Below are positions 1 to 8,703 of a DNA stretch of 45,721 nucleotides, piece after piece. A program made the translations under genes and the position numbers. How positions within the stretch are numbered: the first letter of the stretch is position 1; the number at the start of each line of letters is the position of its first letter. Source of the stretch: an uncultured Lachnospiraceae bacterium (lineage in GTDB: Bacteria > Bacillota > Clostridia > Lachnospirales > Lachnospiraceae); NCBI GenBank assembly GCA_910583895.1, contig CAJTYJ010000028.1, positions 1-45,721 on the forward strand, given 5' to 3'. The notes below the pieces were generated by a model. The model was not told where the DNA came from and searched no databases. It was given only the letters and a program-made list of their open reading frames with translations.

Positions 1-178
1 CTGCTCAGGATGACGCTGTTTTTTAATATTCGTTCCGCTGCATCCTTCCCAGCACCTCATGCCCAGACCAGTTCCTGACGCCTTCGGCTTTCAGCACCTG
101 CTCTGCGTGCTGCTCAGGATGACGCTGTTTTTTAATATTCGTTCCGCTGCATCCTTCCCAGCACGACGCTGTTTTTCT
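1..178. repeat. 109-bp-period direct repeat (1.5 copies) at window edge
   Basis: Positions 1-55 and 110-164 are identical over 55 bases, with a 54-bp unique spacer (56-109). A third fragment of about 12 bases (GACGCTGTTTTT) restarts at 165. The period (109) is not a multiple of three, so the copies read in different frames and are unlikely to be coding. The repeat lies directly behind the stop codon of the minus-strand lipoprotein gene. The window edge cuts the array, so the total copy number is unknown. No gene is seen in this stretch. Confidence 0.85.
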
Positions 179-577
179 CTACTGGAAGACAACGGATTTG
201 CCCATATTTTCCAGCTTGAGTACGATATAGGGACAGGTGGTGGCTGCCGCTGTCTCCTCTCCGTTTCCGGGCCCCAGAAGCTCCGTTTCCACATAGACGG
301 CATTGCTGGTCAGATACAGATCCTCCACAATGATGCTGTATCCGCTGGATTTTTGCTCTCCGTACCCCACACAGATGTATGTATACCCTTCGTCCTCATA
401 GGTCACCTTGAAAGGTTCTGCCTTCTTCTCCTCCAGTACATTCCTCAGTTCTTCCGGTATCTTCTCCGGATCCAGCACGGTGAATTCCAGATCCTTGAGC
501 CGCTCTTCATCCCGGGTCTGCACCCCGCAGCCGGCCAGTACACATATGGTAAGCATCAAGAGACACCATTTCTTCAT
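179..577 (-). CDS. PrcB-like small lipoprotein
   Basis: 132-residue predicted lipoprotein. The N-terminus has a short charged/hydrophobic signal and a lipobox LAGC with the lipidated cysteine at residue 17, so the mature protein should sit on the outer face of the membrane. The rest contains a GYGEQKSSGYSI stretch followed by a strand ending in TCPYIVLKLE, the pattern of the PrcB C-terminal domain family (protease-complex-associated lipoproteins); this is a family-level guess from motif resemblance. A ribosome site (AGGAGA) precedes the ATG. It is divergent from malQ, separated by 135 bp. After the TAG the frame stays open for another 51 codons through the repeat, which I take to be chance. 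Function unknown. Confidence 0.75.
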   Translation of the reverse strand: MKKWCLLMLTICVLAGCGVQTRDEERLKDLEFTVLDPEKIPEELRNVLEEKKAEPFKVTYEDEGYTYICVGYGEQKSSGYSIIVEDLYLTSNAVYVETELLGPGNGEETAAATTCPYIVLKLENMGKSVVFQ

Positions 578-647
578 GCATGTTTCTTCTCCTGCCTGTT
601 TGCTCTATTTTATGTGGAAAAATTCAGATTCAGACCAGTCTTATTTC

Positions 648-676
648 TTGTATTCTGAAAGGCTATCCTTTATAAT
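648..676 (+). promoter_or_regulatory. sigma-A promoter of malQ operon
   Basis: TTGTAT (648-653), 17-bp spacer, TATAAT (671-676). It lies 37 bp upstream of the malQ GTG start and its ribosome site CAGGAGG (697-703). It could drive the co-directional malQ-plsC-ddl-murF-activator run. Confidence 0.65.
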
Positions 677-712
677 AAACTTATTAAAGGAATAACCAGG
701 AGGATTTTACCC

Positions 713-2236
713 GTGCATTTCAAGATTGCAGCAGAAGACAAGACGAACCACCGCTACAGCGGTGTCCTGGCCCACCCCACTTCTTTTCCATCCCCTTACG
801 GGATCGGAGATCTGGGACAGGGCGCTTATGATTTCATCGATTTTCTGGCAGACGCCGGACAGCATCTGTGGCAGGTGCTGCCCCTAGGTCCCACCACAGT
901 AGGAGACTCACCCTACCAGAGCTTTTCCGTATTCGCCGGACAGCCCTTGCTTATCAGCCCGGATCTGCTTAAGAAAAAGCAGCTCCTCACAGACGCGGAT
1001 CTTTCAGACATACCAGATTTTGATCCGGATCATGTGGAATATGAGAAGGTGCTCCTCTACAAGACCGGACTTTTGAAAAAAGCCTACGAACATTTCCGGC
1101 ACACCGCTGACAAAAACCTTCTGGAAGAATACGATGCGTTTTGTGACAGCAACGAATTCTGGCTGATGGATTACTGTCTGTTTATGGCAGGCAAAGATTA
1201 CCATGAGGGCCTTCCCTGGTACGAATGGAACGACTCCCTGATGGATCCGGATCAGAAAGCCCGGGACGAATGGACCGATGTCCTCTCCCAGAAGATTCAT
1301 TATTATAAATTCGTCCAGTATCTGTTCTTCAGTCAGTGGTATGACCTGAAAAAATACGCCAATCAAAAAGGCATCGCCATCATCGGAGACATTCCTATCT
1401 TCCCCTGCTGGGACAGTGCCGATGCCTGGGCAAACAAGGACATGTTCTGTCTGGATCCCAAAGGTTATCCTGTAGAAGTGGCCGGAGTTCCGCCCGATTA
1501 CTTCAGCGCCACCGGCCAGCTCTGGGGCAACCCCCTCTACGACTGGGCGGCCCATAAAAAAGACGGCTACCACTGGTGGATCGAGCGGATCCGCAACCAG
1601 CTGGATCAGGTGGACTATGTGCGCATCGATCATTTCCGCGGCTTTGAAGCCTACTGGGCGGTGCCCTACGGGGAAGAGACCGCCATGGGCGGCAAATGGA
1701 AAAAGGGGCCGGGCGAAGATCTGTTCCTGGCCATTCAGGAAGCTCTGGATGGAGAACTCCCCATTCTGGCAGAAGACCTGGGCGTGATCACACCAGAAGT
1801 AGAACGCCTCCGCGACCGGTTCCATTTCCCCGGCATGAAAGTCCTGCAGTTCGGCTTCGAAGGAGGAGAAAGCACCTTTTTGCCGCATCAGCTGGACACC
1901 CGCAACTGCGTGTGCTATACGGGAACCCATGATAATGACACCAGCCTTGGGTGGTATGAAAACACCAGCGAGCAAAACCGCGACAAAGTCCGCCGCTATA
2001 TGAATACGGACGCCGGCAGCATCAGCTGGGACTTTATCCGCACCTGCCTCAGCACCATCGCCACTTATGCCATCTTCCCGGTACAAGATCTCTTAAAGCT
2101 GGATTCGGATGCCCGCATGAACATACCCGGAAGTCCCCGGGGCAACTGGGCCTTTCGCTTCCGCTCCGGCCTTCTGGACAAAGGCATGGCGTCAGGCCTG
2201 CGGCAGCTGACGGAACTCTTTGGACGCTTTGGATAA
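713..2236 (+). CDS. malQ: 4-alpha-glucanotransferase (amylomaltase)
   Basis: 507 residues, the usual length for the GH77 family. MalQ transfers alpha-1,4-glucan segments between malto-oligosaccharides in the cytoplasm and works in glycogen/maltodextrin use. All three GH77 catalytic acids are visible: the nucleophile Asp306 in RIDHFRGF, the acid/base Glu354 in AEDLG, and Asp407 in GTHDNDT. The start is a GTG chosen because AGGAGG lies 9 bp upstream and a good promoter precedes it. The N-terminus has the family-typical HPTSFPSPYGIGDLG strand. It is first of a tight plus-strand run with plsC and cell-wall genes; there is no maltose regulator or phosphorylase nearby. Confidence 0.96.
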   Translation: MHFKIAAEDKTNHRYSGVLAHPTSFPSPYGIGDLGQGAYDFIDFLADAGQHLWQVLPLGPTTVGDSPYQSFSVFAGQPLLISPDLLKKKQLLTDADLSDIPDFDPDHVEYEKVLLYKTGLLKKAYEHFRHTADKNLLEEYDAFCDSNEFWLMDYCLFMAGKDYHEGLPWYEWNDSLMDPDQKARDEWTDVLSQKIHYYKFVQYLFFSQWYDLKKYANQKGIAIIGDIPIFPCWDSADAWANKDMFCLDPKGYPVEVAGVPPDYFSATGQLWGNPLYDWAAHKKDGYHWWIERIRNQLDQVDYVRIDHFRGFEAYWAVPYGEETAMGGKWKKGPGEDLFLAIQEALDGELPILAEDLGVITPEVERLRDRFHFPGMKVLQFGFEGGESTFLPHQLDTRNCVCYTGTHDNDTSLGWYENTSEQNRDKVRRYMNTDAGSISWDFIRTCLSTIATYAIFPVQDLLKLDSDARMNIPGSPRGNWAFRFRSGLLDKGMASGLRQLTELFGRFG

Positions 2237-2271
2237 GACATTCGCATACATAAAGAAAGAAGGCTCTGCGT

Positions 2272-3000
2272 ATGATACGATTTATACTGGTCTGCCTGAT
2301 TCTTCTGCTCTATCTGATCCTCGGAATCCCGGTACTTCTGGTGGAATGGCTCATCAGCCGGTGGAATCCCCGCCTTCGTGACATTAGCTGCCTGCGCATG
2401 GTGCAGGCAGCTTTTAAGCTGATTCTGTGGATAACCGGTGCAGATATCACCTACGTTGGCCGGGAACATGTTCCGAAAGATCAGGCAGTGCTCTACATCA
2501 GCAACCACTGCAGTTATTTTGACATCCTTTTAACCTACTCCCAGTGCCCGGGCCTTACAGGCTATGTGGCCAAAGCAGAGATGCTCCGTTATCCCCTTCT
2601 CAGGGACTGGATGAAACGGCTTTACTGCCTCTTTTTAGACCGCACAGACATCCGGGCGGGGATGCAGACAATCCTGACCGGCATTGACTATATCAAACAT
2701 GGCATCTCCGTCTGCATCTTTCCGGAGGGAACCAGAAGCAAGGACCAAAAGATGCAGCCGTTCAAAGAAGGCAGTTTTAAGATGGCATCCAAGACCGGAT
2801 GCCCTATCATTCCCATCGCCATCAGCAACTCTGCACAGATTCTTGAGAACCATTTCCCACGCATCCTTCCCTGCAAGGTGACCGTGGAATACGGACAGCC
2901 GATCTATCCCAAAGAGCTGACCAAAGAAGAACAAAAATTCCTCGGCGTCTACACGCAGCAGAGGATCCAGGAGATGCTGGATCAGCATCCGACCCTATAA
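2272..3000 (+). CDS. plsC: 1-acyl-sn-glycerol-3-phosphate acyltransferase
   Basis: 242 residues. Makes phosphatidic acid from lysophosphatidic acid at the inner membrane. A hydrophobic N-terminal segment (about residues 3-25) is followed by the PlsC-family acyltransferase signature: block I SNHCSYFD (His79...Asp84, HX4D) and block III FPEGTRS (150-156). A purine-rich ribosome site (AGAAAGAAGG) precedes the ATG. It is 35 bp behind malQ and 27 bp ahead of ddl, suggesting co-transcription. A lysophospholipid acyltransferase with another donor or acceptor cannot be ruled out from sequence. Confidence 0.9.
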   Translation: MIRFILVCLILLLYLILGIPVLLVEWLISRWNPRLRDISCLRMVQAAFKLILWITGADITYVGREHVPKDQAVLYISNHCSYFDILLTYSQCPGLTGYVAKAEMLRYPLLRDWMKRLYCLFLDRTDIRAGMQTILTGIDYIKHGISVCIFPEGTRSKDQKMQPFKEGSFKMASKTGCPIIPIAISNSAQILENHFPRILPCKVTVEYGQPIYPKELTKEEQKFLGVYTQQRIQEMLDQHPTL

Positions 3001-3027
3001 AATAAGAGATTTGGAGGCATCAGATCT

Positions 3028-4074
3028 ATGAAAATTGTTGTACTTGCCGGCGGAATCAGCACCGAGCGCGACGTATCTTTAAGCAGCGGACGGGGGATCT
3101 ACCAGGCACTGAAGGAAAATGGTCATCAGGTGATCCTGCTGGATATCTTCTTAGGCCTTCCGGATGCGAAAGAACCTCTGGAACACTTGTTCGAAAGCAC
3201 AATCGACTGGGCTGCCTCCATCCGAAGTGTGTCCAGGAAGGCTCCTGACCTGGAACAGATCCGGGCACTCCGTCCGGGGTACCGGGAACTCTTAGGTCCC
3301 AATGTCCTGAAACTTTGCAGCCTGTGCGACATGGTGTTTTTGGGACTTCACGGAACCAACGGAGAGGACGGCCGGATCCAGGCTCTCTTTGACCTGATGG
3401 GCATCCGCTACACCGGCACCGGACATACCAGCAGCGCCCTTTGCATGGATAAAAATATAACCAAACAGATGTTCAAAGGCCTTGGCATCCCCACTCCGCC
3501 CTCCATCACCGTGAAAAAAGGCGAATCCTTTGAACTTCCCCAGGAGATCGGTTTTCCCTGTATGGTGAAGACCTGCTGCGGCGGCTCTTCCGTGGGCGTC
3601 TACCGGGTAGAGGAAGTCTTCGCCTTAAAAGAGGCCCTAAAGCAGGCTTTTTCTTATGAAGATCAGGTTCTGATCGAGCGCTGTGTCATCGGACGGGAAT
3701 TTTCCATCGCCGTGGTGGAGGGGAAAGCCCTTCCGGTCATCGAGATTGCGCCCCTTCAGGGATTCTATGACTATAAGAACAAATACCAGCCGGGAAGCAC
3801 CGTGGAGACCTGCCCGGCCCATATTCCGCCCAATCTGTCCGCAAGGATGCAGCGGCACGCGGAAGCCGCCTGTGCCTCCGTCGGGATTGAAGGGTATGCG
3901 CGGGTGGATTTTATGCTGGATGAACGCTCCGGAGAGGACTATGCCCTGGAAGTCAACACCCTGCCGGGAATGACTCCCACAAGCCTTCTGCCTCAGGAGG
4001 CCGCTGCCCTGGGCATATCCTATGCCCGGCTCTGCGAATGGATTCTCGAAGTTTCCATGAAAAAATATACTTAG
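3028..4074 (+). CDS. ddl: D-alanine--D-alanine ligase
   Basis: 348 residues. Cytoplasmic ATP-grasp ligase that joins two D-alanines for the peptidoglycan stem. Visible family marks are the N-terminal VLAGGISTERDVSLSSG, HGTNGEDGRIQ, the ATP-grasp glycine loop CCGGSSVGV, and the metal-binding end EVNTLPGMTPTSLLP. An insertion-like helix (residues about 53-92) is longer than in E. coli DdlB. It has a strong TTGGAGG ribosome site and is followed 9 bp later by murF, whose product uses the D-Ala-D-Ala dipeptide, so the two genes form a functional unit. Confidence 0.93.
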   Translation: MKIVVLAGGISTERDVSLSSGRGIYQALKENGHQVILLDIFLGLPDAKEPLEHLFESTIDWAASIRSVSRKAPDLEQIRALRPGYRELLGPNVLKLCSLCDMVFLGLHGTNGEDGRIQALFDLMGIRYTGTGHTSSALCMDKNITKQMFKGLGIPTPPSITVKKGESFELPQEIGFPCMVKTCCGGSSVGVYRVEEVFALKEALKQAFSYEDQVLIERCVIGREFSIAVVEGKALPVIEIAPLQGFYDYKNKYQPGSTVETCPAHIPPNLSARMQRHAEAACASVGIEGYARVDFMLDERSGEDYALEVNTLPGMTPTSLLPQEAAALGISYARLCEWILEVSMKKYT

Positions 4075-4089
4075 AAAGCAGGAATGCTC

Positions 4090-5454
4090 ATGAGACCTTT
4101 TACCATCGGACAATTTGCCAGTGCCTGCGGCGGCACCCTTTTCGGGCCTGAATCTTCCTCAGAACAGAGGATCCAGGGCGTCACCGTGGACAGCCGTCAG
4201 GTTTCTCCCGGTTCTCTTTTTATTGCCACCATCGGGGAGCGAAGCGACGGTCATGACTATATCAAAAGTGCCTTCGAAAAAGGTGCGGTCTGTGTGGTCA
4301 GCCAAAAAGAACTTTTGGATGCCCCCGGACCCTATCTTCTGGTCAAGGACTCTTTGCAGGCCCTGAAAGAAGCCGCTGAGGCCTATCGAAAGACCTTTGA
4401 TATCCCCGTCATCGGCGTCACCGGCAGTGTGGGAAAGACCAGCACCAAGGAAATGATCGCCTCTGTGCTCGGTCAGCACTTTTCCGTGCTCAAGACCCCC
4501 GGCAACTTTAACAACGAAATCGGGGTCCCTCTGACGCTTTTTCTCATTGAGGAAGAGCATGAAGCCGCCGTGCTGGAGATGGGCATGAATCATTTTGGTG
4601 AAATGCACCGGCTCAGCAAGATGGTGCGGCCCACCCACTGCGTGTTTACCAACATCGGTGTTGCCCACCTGGAGTTTCTAGGTTCCCGGGACGGAATCTT
4701 AAAAGCCAAGGCGGAGATGTTCGATTATGCCAGAAAGGACGCTTCTGTCTTTCTGAACGGAGATGACGACAAACTCATCACACTGCAGGACCAGCGGCCG
4801 GCCTGCACCTTTGGTCTTTCCCCGGCCCGGGACCTCTGGGCGGACCAGATCGAAAGCCTGGGCCTGGAAGGAATCCGCTGCCGGATTCACGGAAAAAAAG
4901 GCGCATCCATGGAAGCCGCCATCCCCCTTCCCGGAATCCATATGGTCTACAACGCCCTGGCCGGAACCTCGGTCGGCCTCTCCCTCGGCCTTACCATGGA
5001 GGAGATCCGCACCGGCATCGAAAAGCTCAAACCCATCCGCGGACGCAGCAATATTCTGCACACGGACCGTTACACCCTGCTGGATGACTGCTACAACTCC
5101 AATCCGGTTTCCATGTGTGCCATGCTGGATGTACTGAATGACACCCCCAAACGCAAAGTCGCCATCCTGGGCGATATGGGCGAACTGGGCCAGGACTCCG
5201 AAAAACTGCATGCCTCTGTGGGCGAACACCTCAAAGGCCTTCAGATCGATGCAGTGATCACCATCGGCAGCCTGAGCCTTGCGATTCATGAGGCAGCGAA
5301 AAAAGCCGCGCCAGACGCCCTCTGCCTGCACTACGACGATTCGGATGCCTTTCTTCGCGAAGCTTCCCGGATCCTGATGCCCGGGGACGCGGTGCTGATC
5401 AAGGCTTCTCACTATATGGGGTTTGAGCGCATCGTCTCCGCGCTCTCCTCCTGA
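4090..5454 (+). CDS. murF: UDP-MurNAc-tripeptide--D-alanyl-D-alanine ligase
   Basis: 454 residues from the second ATG; the ATG at 4084 is directly on top of AGGA and too close to it, while 4090 has normal spacing. MurF adds D-Ala-D-Ala to UDP-MurNAc-tripeptide, the last cytoplasmic step of peptidoglycan precursor synthesis. Mur-ligase marks: the P-loop GVTGSVGKTSTKE (about 109-121), NFNNEIGVP, and a C-terminal domain with DCYNSNPVSM and GDMGELG. It lies directly behind ddl and 8 bp ahead of the sigma-54 activator gene. The pairing with a catabolic activator is probably positional rather than functional. Confidence 0.95.
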   Translation: MRPFTIGQFASACGGTLFGPESSSEQRIQGVTVDSRQVSPGSLFIATIGERSDGHDYIKSAFEKGAVCVVSQKELLDAPGPYLLVKDSLQALKEAAEAYRKTFDIPVIGVTGSVGKTSTKEMIASVLGQHFSVLKTPGNFNNEIGVPLTLFLIEEEHEAAVLEMGMNHFGEMHRLSKMVRPTHCVFTNIGVAHLEFLGSRDGILKAKAEMFDYARKDASVFLNGDDDKLITLQDQRPACTFGLSPARDLWADQIESLGLEGIRCRIHGKKGASMEAAIPLPGIHMVYNALAGTSVGLSLGLTMEEIRTGIEKLKPIRGRSNILHTDRYTLLDDCYNSNPVSMCAMLDVLNDTPKRKVAILGDMGELGQDSEKLHASVGEHLKGLQIDAVITIGSLSLAIHEAAKKAAPDALCLHYDDSDAFLREASRILMPGDAVLIKASHYMGFERIVSALSS

Positions 5455-5462
5455 GGCAGTCC

Positions 5463-7223
5463 ATGATGGAAGCAAAAGACAGCATCCTTCTGGAAATACA
5501 GGATACCGTCAAGGCCTACGCAGGCATCATGTCCCGGGTGGCACAGGTCGAAGTAGAGGTGGTGGATGAGAACCTGTTCCGGATTGCAGGAACCGGAATC
5601 TTTGCGGACCATGTCAACGAAGACATGTCTGTGGAAGGCTATGTGTACCGCCATGTGCTGCGCACCGGCAGTCTGGAGATCATCTACGAGCCCGGGAAAG
5701 AACCCCTGTGTCAGAGCTGCCCCAGACGCAATGTCTGTCGGGAAGAGATCGAGATCTCCATGCCCATCCGGTTCGGCACAAGAAATATCGGCGTCATCGG
5801 CCTGATCGGAAGCACTCCAAACCAAAAAGCAAGGATCTTAAAAGAGGAAGCCATGTATCTGGAGCTTCTGGCACAGATCGCAGACTTTATCTCCGCCAAA
5901 GCATCCGAAATGGCAGAAACCAAGCGAAGAAAATCCCTTCTGGAAACATTGAACAGCGTCATCAATCATGTGGAAAAAGGGATATTGATCTTTGGGAAAA
6001 ACGAGATCGTCGCCGCGGCCAATCCGGCAGCCGAAAAGCAGCTGTCCACCCGGCAGTTAGAAGGAAAAACGGTATCCGTCACCCCAACCGGAGACAGCCT
6101 GAACCATCAAAACGAATACCGGATTCAGATTGACGGCAGAGAATATCTGGTCATGGGACATCACTATGACCTGGACCGGGATCCTGAACGTTATGCAAGG
6201 CTGCTGCTCTTTGAAAGTACCCGGGCCATTCGGGAACGCTACTACGAGATCACCAGCACCGTGCCTTTGGAAGGCGTCTTCAATATGATCGGCAGCAGTC
6301 CCCAGACCAGATCGCTCCAGGAGGAGATCCGCAAGGTGGCCAAAAGCACCTCCACCGTCCTGATCACCGGAGAGAGCGGATCCGGCAAGGAGATCGTGGC
6401 GTCAGCCATCTGGAAAGCCAGCGACCGAAAGCACCACCGTTTTATCGCCATCAACTGCGGAGCCATCCCGGAACCGCTTCTGGAATCGGAGCTCTTTGGC
6501 TATGTCAAAGGAGCCTTTACAGGCGCAGACCCCAACGGAAGAATGGGCAAATTCGAGCTCGCCAACAAAGGCGTGATCTTTTTAGACGAGATCGGGGACA
6601 TGCCCCTTTATCTCCAGGTAAAGCTTTTGCGGGTTCTGCAGGAACGCAAAATCATCCGCATCGGCTCCAATCAGGTGATTCCCATTGATGTACGGATTAT
6701 TGCCGCCACCAACAAAAATCTGCAGGAGATGATCGAGAAAAAGCAGTTCCGGGAAGATCTCTACTACCGGCTGAATGTGATTCCCTTAAAAGTCGCACCT
6801 CTGCGGGAACGCACTGAAGACATCAAGGATCTGGTGCTGCATTTTGCCGGCCGCTACGCAGGCCTCTTCGGCAAAAAACTTCAGTCCATCACCGAGGATA
6901 CCATGGAAGCCCTGTGCCGTTACCCCTGGTACGGCAACGTCCGGGAGCTGGAAAATTCTGTGGAATTTATGATCAACATGATGGAAGAAGAAGGCATTTT
7001 GAACCGGCAGACACTGCCGGACAACATCCTGGGCACTGTCCGGGAAACCAAAAACGTATCCGTCCCGGCACCGCCTGCCCAACAGATCCGCCCTCTGAAG
7101 GACTTGGAAGAACAGGAAATCCGCCGGGCACTGGAACTTTTCGGCAGCGGAACCGAGGGCAAGAGACAGGCGGCAAAAGCTTTGGGCATCAGCCTGGCCA
7201 CCCTGTACCGAAAACTTGGCTGA
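5463..7223 (+). CDS. ygeV: Sigma-54-dependent activator, YgeV-like
   Basis: 586 residues, close in length to E. coli YgeV (592). Bacterial enhancer-binding protein: an N-terminal sensory half (about 1-265, with a small-molecule-binding-like region and a PAS-like stretch around 160-250), an AAA+ domain with Walker A GESGSGKE (303-310), the sigma-54 contact loop GAFTGA (350-355) and Walker B VIFLDEIGD (371-379), and a Fis-type helix-turn-helix at the end. Residues 83-92 form C-x2-C-x5-C, which could bind a metal or sense redox. The gene sits just before three dyad repeats and a -24/-12 promoter driving ygeX-ygeY-hyuA, the same neighbourhood as ygeV in E. coli, so it is the likely activator of that operon. 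Which small molecule it senses is not visible. Confidence 0.88.
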   Translation: MMEAKDSILLEIQDTVKAYAGIMSRVAQVEVEVVDENLFRIAGTGIFADHVNEDMSVEGYVYRHVLRTGSLEIIYEPGKEPLCQSCPRRNVCREEIEISMPIRFGTRNIGVIGLIGSTPNQKARILKEEAMYLELLAQIADFISAKASEMAETKRRKSLLETLNSVINHVEKGILIFGKNEIVAAANPAAEKQLSTRQLEGKTVSVTPTGDSLNHQNEYRIQIDGREYLVMGHHYDLDRDPERYARLLLFESTRAIRERYYEITSTVPLEGVFNMIGSSPQTRSLQEEIRKVAKSTSTVLITGESGSGKEIVASAIWKASDRKHHRFIAINCGAIPEPLLESELFGYVKGAFTGADPNGRMGKFELANKGVIFLDEIGDMPLYLQVKLLRVLQERKIIRIGSNQVIPIDVRIIAATNKNLQEMIEKKQFREDLYYRLNVIPLKVAPLRERTEDIKDLVLHFAGRYAGLFGKKLQSITEDTMEALCRYPWYGNVRELENSVEFMINMMEEEGILNRQTLPDNILGTVRETKNVSVPAPPAQQIRPLKDLEEQEIRRALELFGSGTEGKRQAAKALGISLATLYRKLG

Positions 7224-7239
7224 ACATCTCCGCTTTTAT

Positions 7240-7295
7240 TTCGCAAAATGAGAATTATTGTTTTCTCAAAATAAGAATTTTTCTCAATATGAGAA
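7240..7295 (+). promoter_or_regulatory. Three tandem activator-binding dyads (UAS)
   Basis: Three 15-bp elements: TTCGCA-AAA-TGAGAA (7240-7254), TTCTCA-AAA-TAAGAA (7263-7277) and TTCTCA-ATA-TGAGAA (7281-7295). The third is a perfect inverted repeat, and the other two each differ from it in one arm. Centres are 23 and 18 bp apart. They lie about 175-215 bp upstream of the start point expected from the sigma-54 promoter, the usual range for enhancer-binding proteins. I infer they bind the YgeV-like activator encoded just upstream. Confidence 0.75.
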
Positions 7296-7310
7296 TAGAA
7301 ATCGCAGCAT

Positions 7311-7356
7311 AAGCACCGAAAAAGTCAGACTTACTTTTTTCGGTGCTTGTTTTTTA
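7311..7356 (+). terminator. Intrinsic terminator after the activator gene
   Basis: GCACCGAAAAAGT (7313-7325) pairs with ACTTTTTTCGGTGC (7333-7346) around a 7-base loop, followed by TTGTTTTTT. It ends the malQ-to-activator run and insulates the sigma-54 promoter downstream. Confidence 0.88.
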
Positions 7357-7435
7357 TGAGTTTTGCACAAATACAGGACACCATATTTGGATATTTTTTA
7401 TAAAAATAAAAGTTTAAAAAGAGAAAACTTATATC

Positions 7436-7451
7436 TGGCATACTATTTGCT
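7436..7451 (+). promoter_or_regulatory. Sigma-54 (-24/-12) promoter
   Basis: TGGCAT-N5-TTGCT with exactly 10 bp between the invariant GG (7437-7438) and GC (7449-7450), matching the TGGCAC-N5-TTGCW consensus at all conserved positions but one. Expected start near 7462. The ygeX ribosome site (CAGGAG) and ATG follow at once. Confidence 0.9.
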
Positions 7452-7490
7452 CTATATAAGGGCAAGAACTAGACAAGACAGGAGAAATCT

Positions 7491-8699
7491 ATGAAAGAGG
7501 AATTACAACTGGTCCAATATCCACGGAAACCAGGAAAAAAATCGGATCTGAACTTTATGAATCTGGATCATGCCAAAAAGGTACAAAAGTTCCATTCCGG
7601 CTTTCCAGTCTATCAAAAAACGCCCCTCACCGAGCTTCGTGAGACGGCAAAGATGCTGGGACTGGGGACTGTCTATATCAAAGACGAGTCCTACCGTTTC
7701 GGTCTGAATGCCTTTAAAGTCTTAGGCGGCAGCTATGCCATCGGCCGCTGTCTGGCCGAAAGACTTGGCAAATCCATCGAAGAGATGTCCTACGAAGAGC
7801 TGGTGTCAGACCAGACCCGAAAAAAACTGGGGGACATTACCTTTGTGACCGCCACCGACGGCAATCACGGCCGCGGCGTGGCCTGGACTGCAAAAAAACT
7901 GGGGCAGAAAGCCGTGGTCTACATGCCCAAAGGAAGTGTCCAGGAGCGTCTGGACCGAATCCGCGAAGAAGGGGCCCAGGCCTCCATCACCGAACTGAAC
8001 TACGACGAAGCCGTGCGTCTGGCCAGCCGCCAGGCAGAGCAGAAAGGCTGGGTCATGGTTCAGGACACCGCCTGGGACGGTTATGAGGACATTCCCCGGT
8101 GGATTATGCAAGGATACGGTACCATGGGATACGAAGCTTACACTCAGCTTCCCGAAAAACCAACCCATATCTTTCTCCAGGCAGGCGTTGGGTCCATGGC
8201 CGGAGCCGTGGCCGGATTCTTCTCCTCGGTATACAAAGAGGAACGGCCGGTGATCACCGTCGTGGAACCTGCCAAGGCCGACTGCATCTTCCGCACCGCC
8301 AAAGCGGCAGACGGCGCACTCCACTTTGTGACCGGAACGATGGATACGATTATGGCCGGACTGGCCTGCGGAGAGCCCTGCAGCATCGGCTGGAACGTAC
8401 TAAAAGACTATGCAGACAACTTTATCTCCTGCCCGGACTACATGGCAGCCGAGGGGATGCGGATCCTTGGGAATCCCGCCGGCAAAGACTCCCGGATCAT
8501 CTCCGGAGAAAGCGGCGCGGCAGCCTTTGGATGTGTGGCAGCGATTATGCGGAATCAAAAATACACGGATATCCGGACAAAGCTGGGGCTGAGCGAGCAT
8601 TCCCGGGTGCTGTTCTTCAGTACGGAAGGAGATACAGACAAAGAAAATTACCGTTCCATCGTCTGGGACGGAACCTATGCAAAACCACAGGAGGTATAG
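7491..8699 (+). CDS. ygeX: Diaminopropionate ammonia-lyase
   Basis: 402 residues. PLP enzyme of fold type II that splits 2,3-diaminopropionate into pyruvate and two ammonia. The PLP lysine is Lys76 in GLNAFKVLGG, and TATDGNHGRGVAW and SGESGAAAFG are as in the YgeX family. First gene of the sigma-54 operon, with ribosome site ACAGGAG. It overlaps nothing and is followed 4 bp later by ygeY, the order known from E. coli. Its reaction passes through an aminoacrylate-type intermediate, which fits the ridA gene at the end of the operon. Confidence 0.94.
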   Translation: MKEELQLVQYPRKPGKKSDLNFMNLDHAKKVQKFHSGFPVYQKTPLTELRETAKMLGLGTVYIKDESYRFGLNAFKVLGGSYAIGRCLAERLGKSIEEMSYEELVSDQTRKKLGDITFVTATDGNHGRGVAWTAKKLGQKAVVYMPKGSVQERLDRIREEGAQASITELNYDEAVRLASRQAEQKGWVMVQDTAWDGYEDIPRWIMQGYGTMGYEAYTQLPEKPTHIFLQAGVGSMAGAVAGFFSSVYKEERPVITVVEPAKADCIFRTAKAADGALHFVTGTMDTIMAGLACGEPCSIGWNVLKDYADNFISCPDYMAAEGMRILGNPAGKDSRIISGESGAAAFGCVAAIMRNQKYTDIRTKLGLSEHSRVLFFSTEGDTDKENYRSIVWDGTYAKPQEV

Positions 8700-8703
8700 A
8701 GGG

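Noticed and set aside
26..178. 51-codon in-frame extension of the lipoprotein past its TAG
   Set aside because: It runs through the direct repeat, whose copies are read in different frames, and there is no sign of stop-codon recoding.
1004..2086. 360-codon minus-strand frame inside malQ
   Set aside because: Antisense shadow of a gene with all catalytic residues in place.
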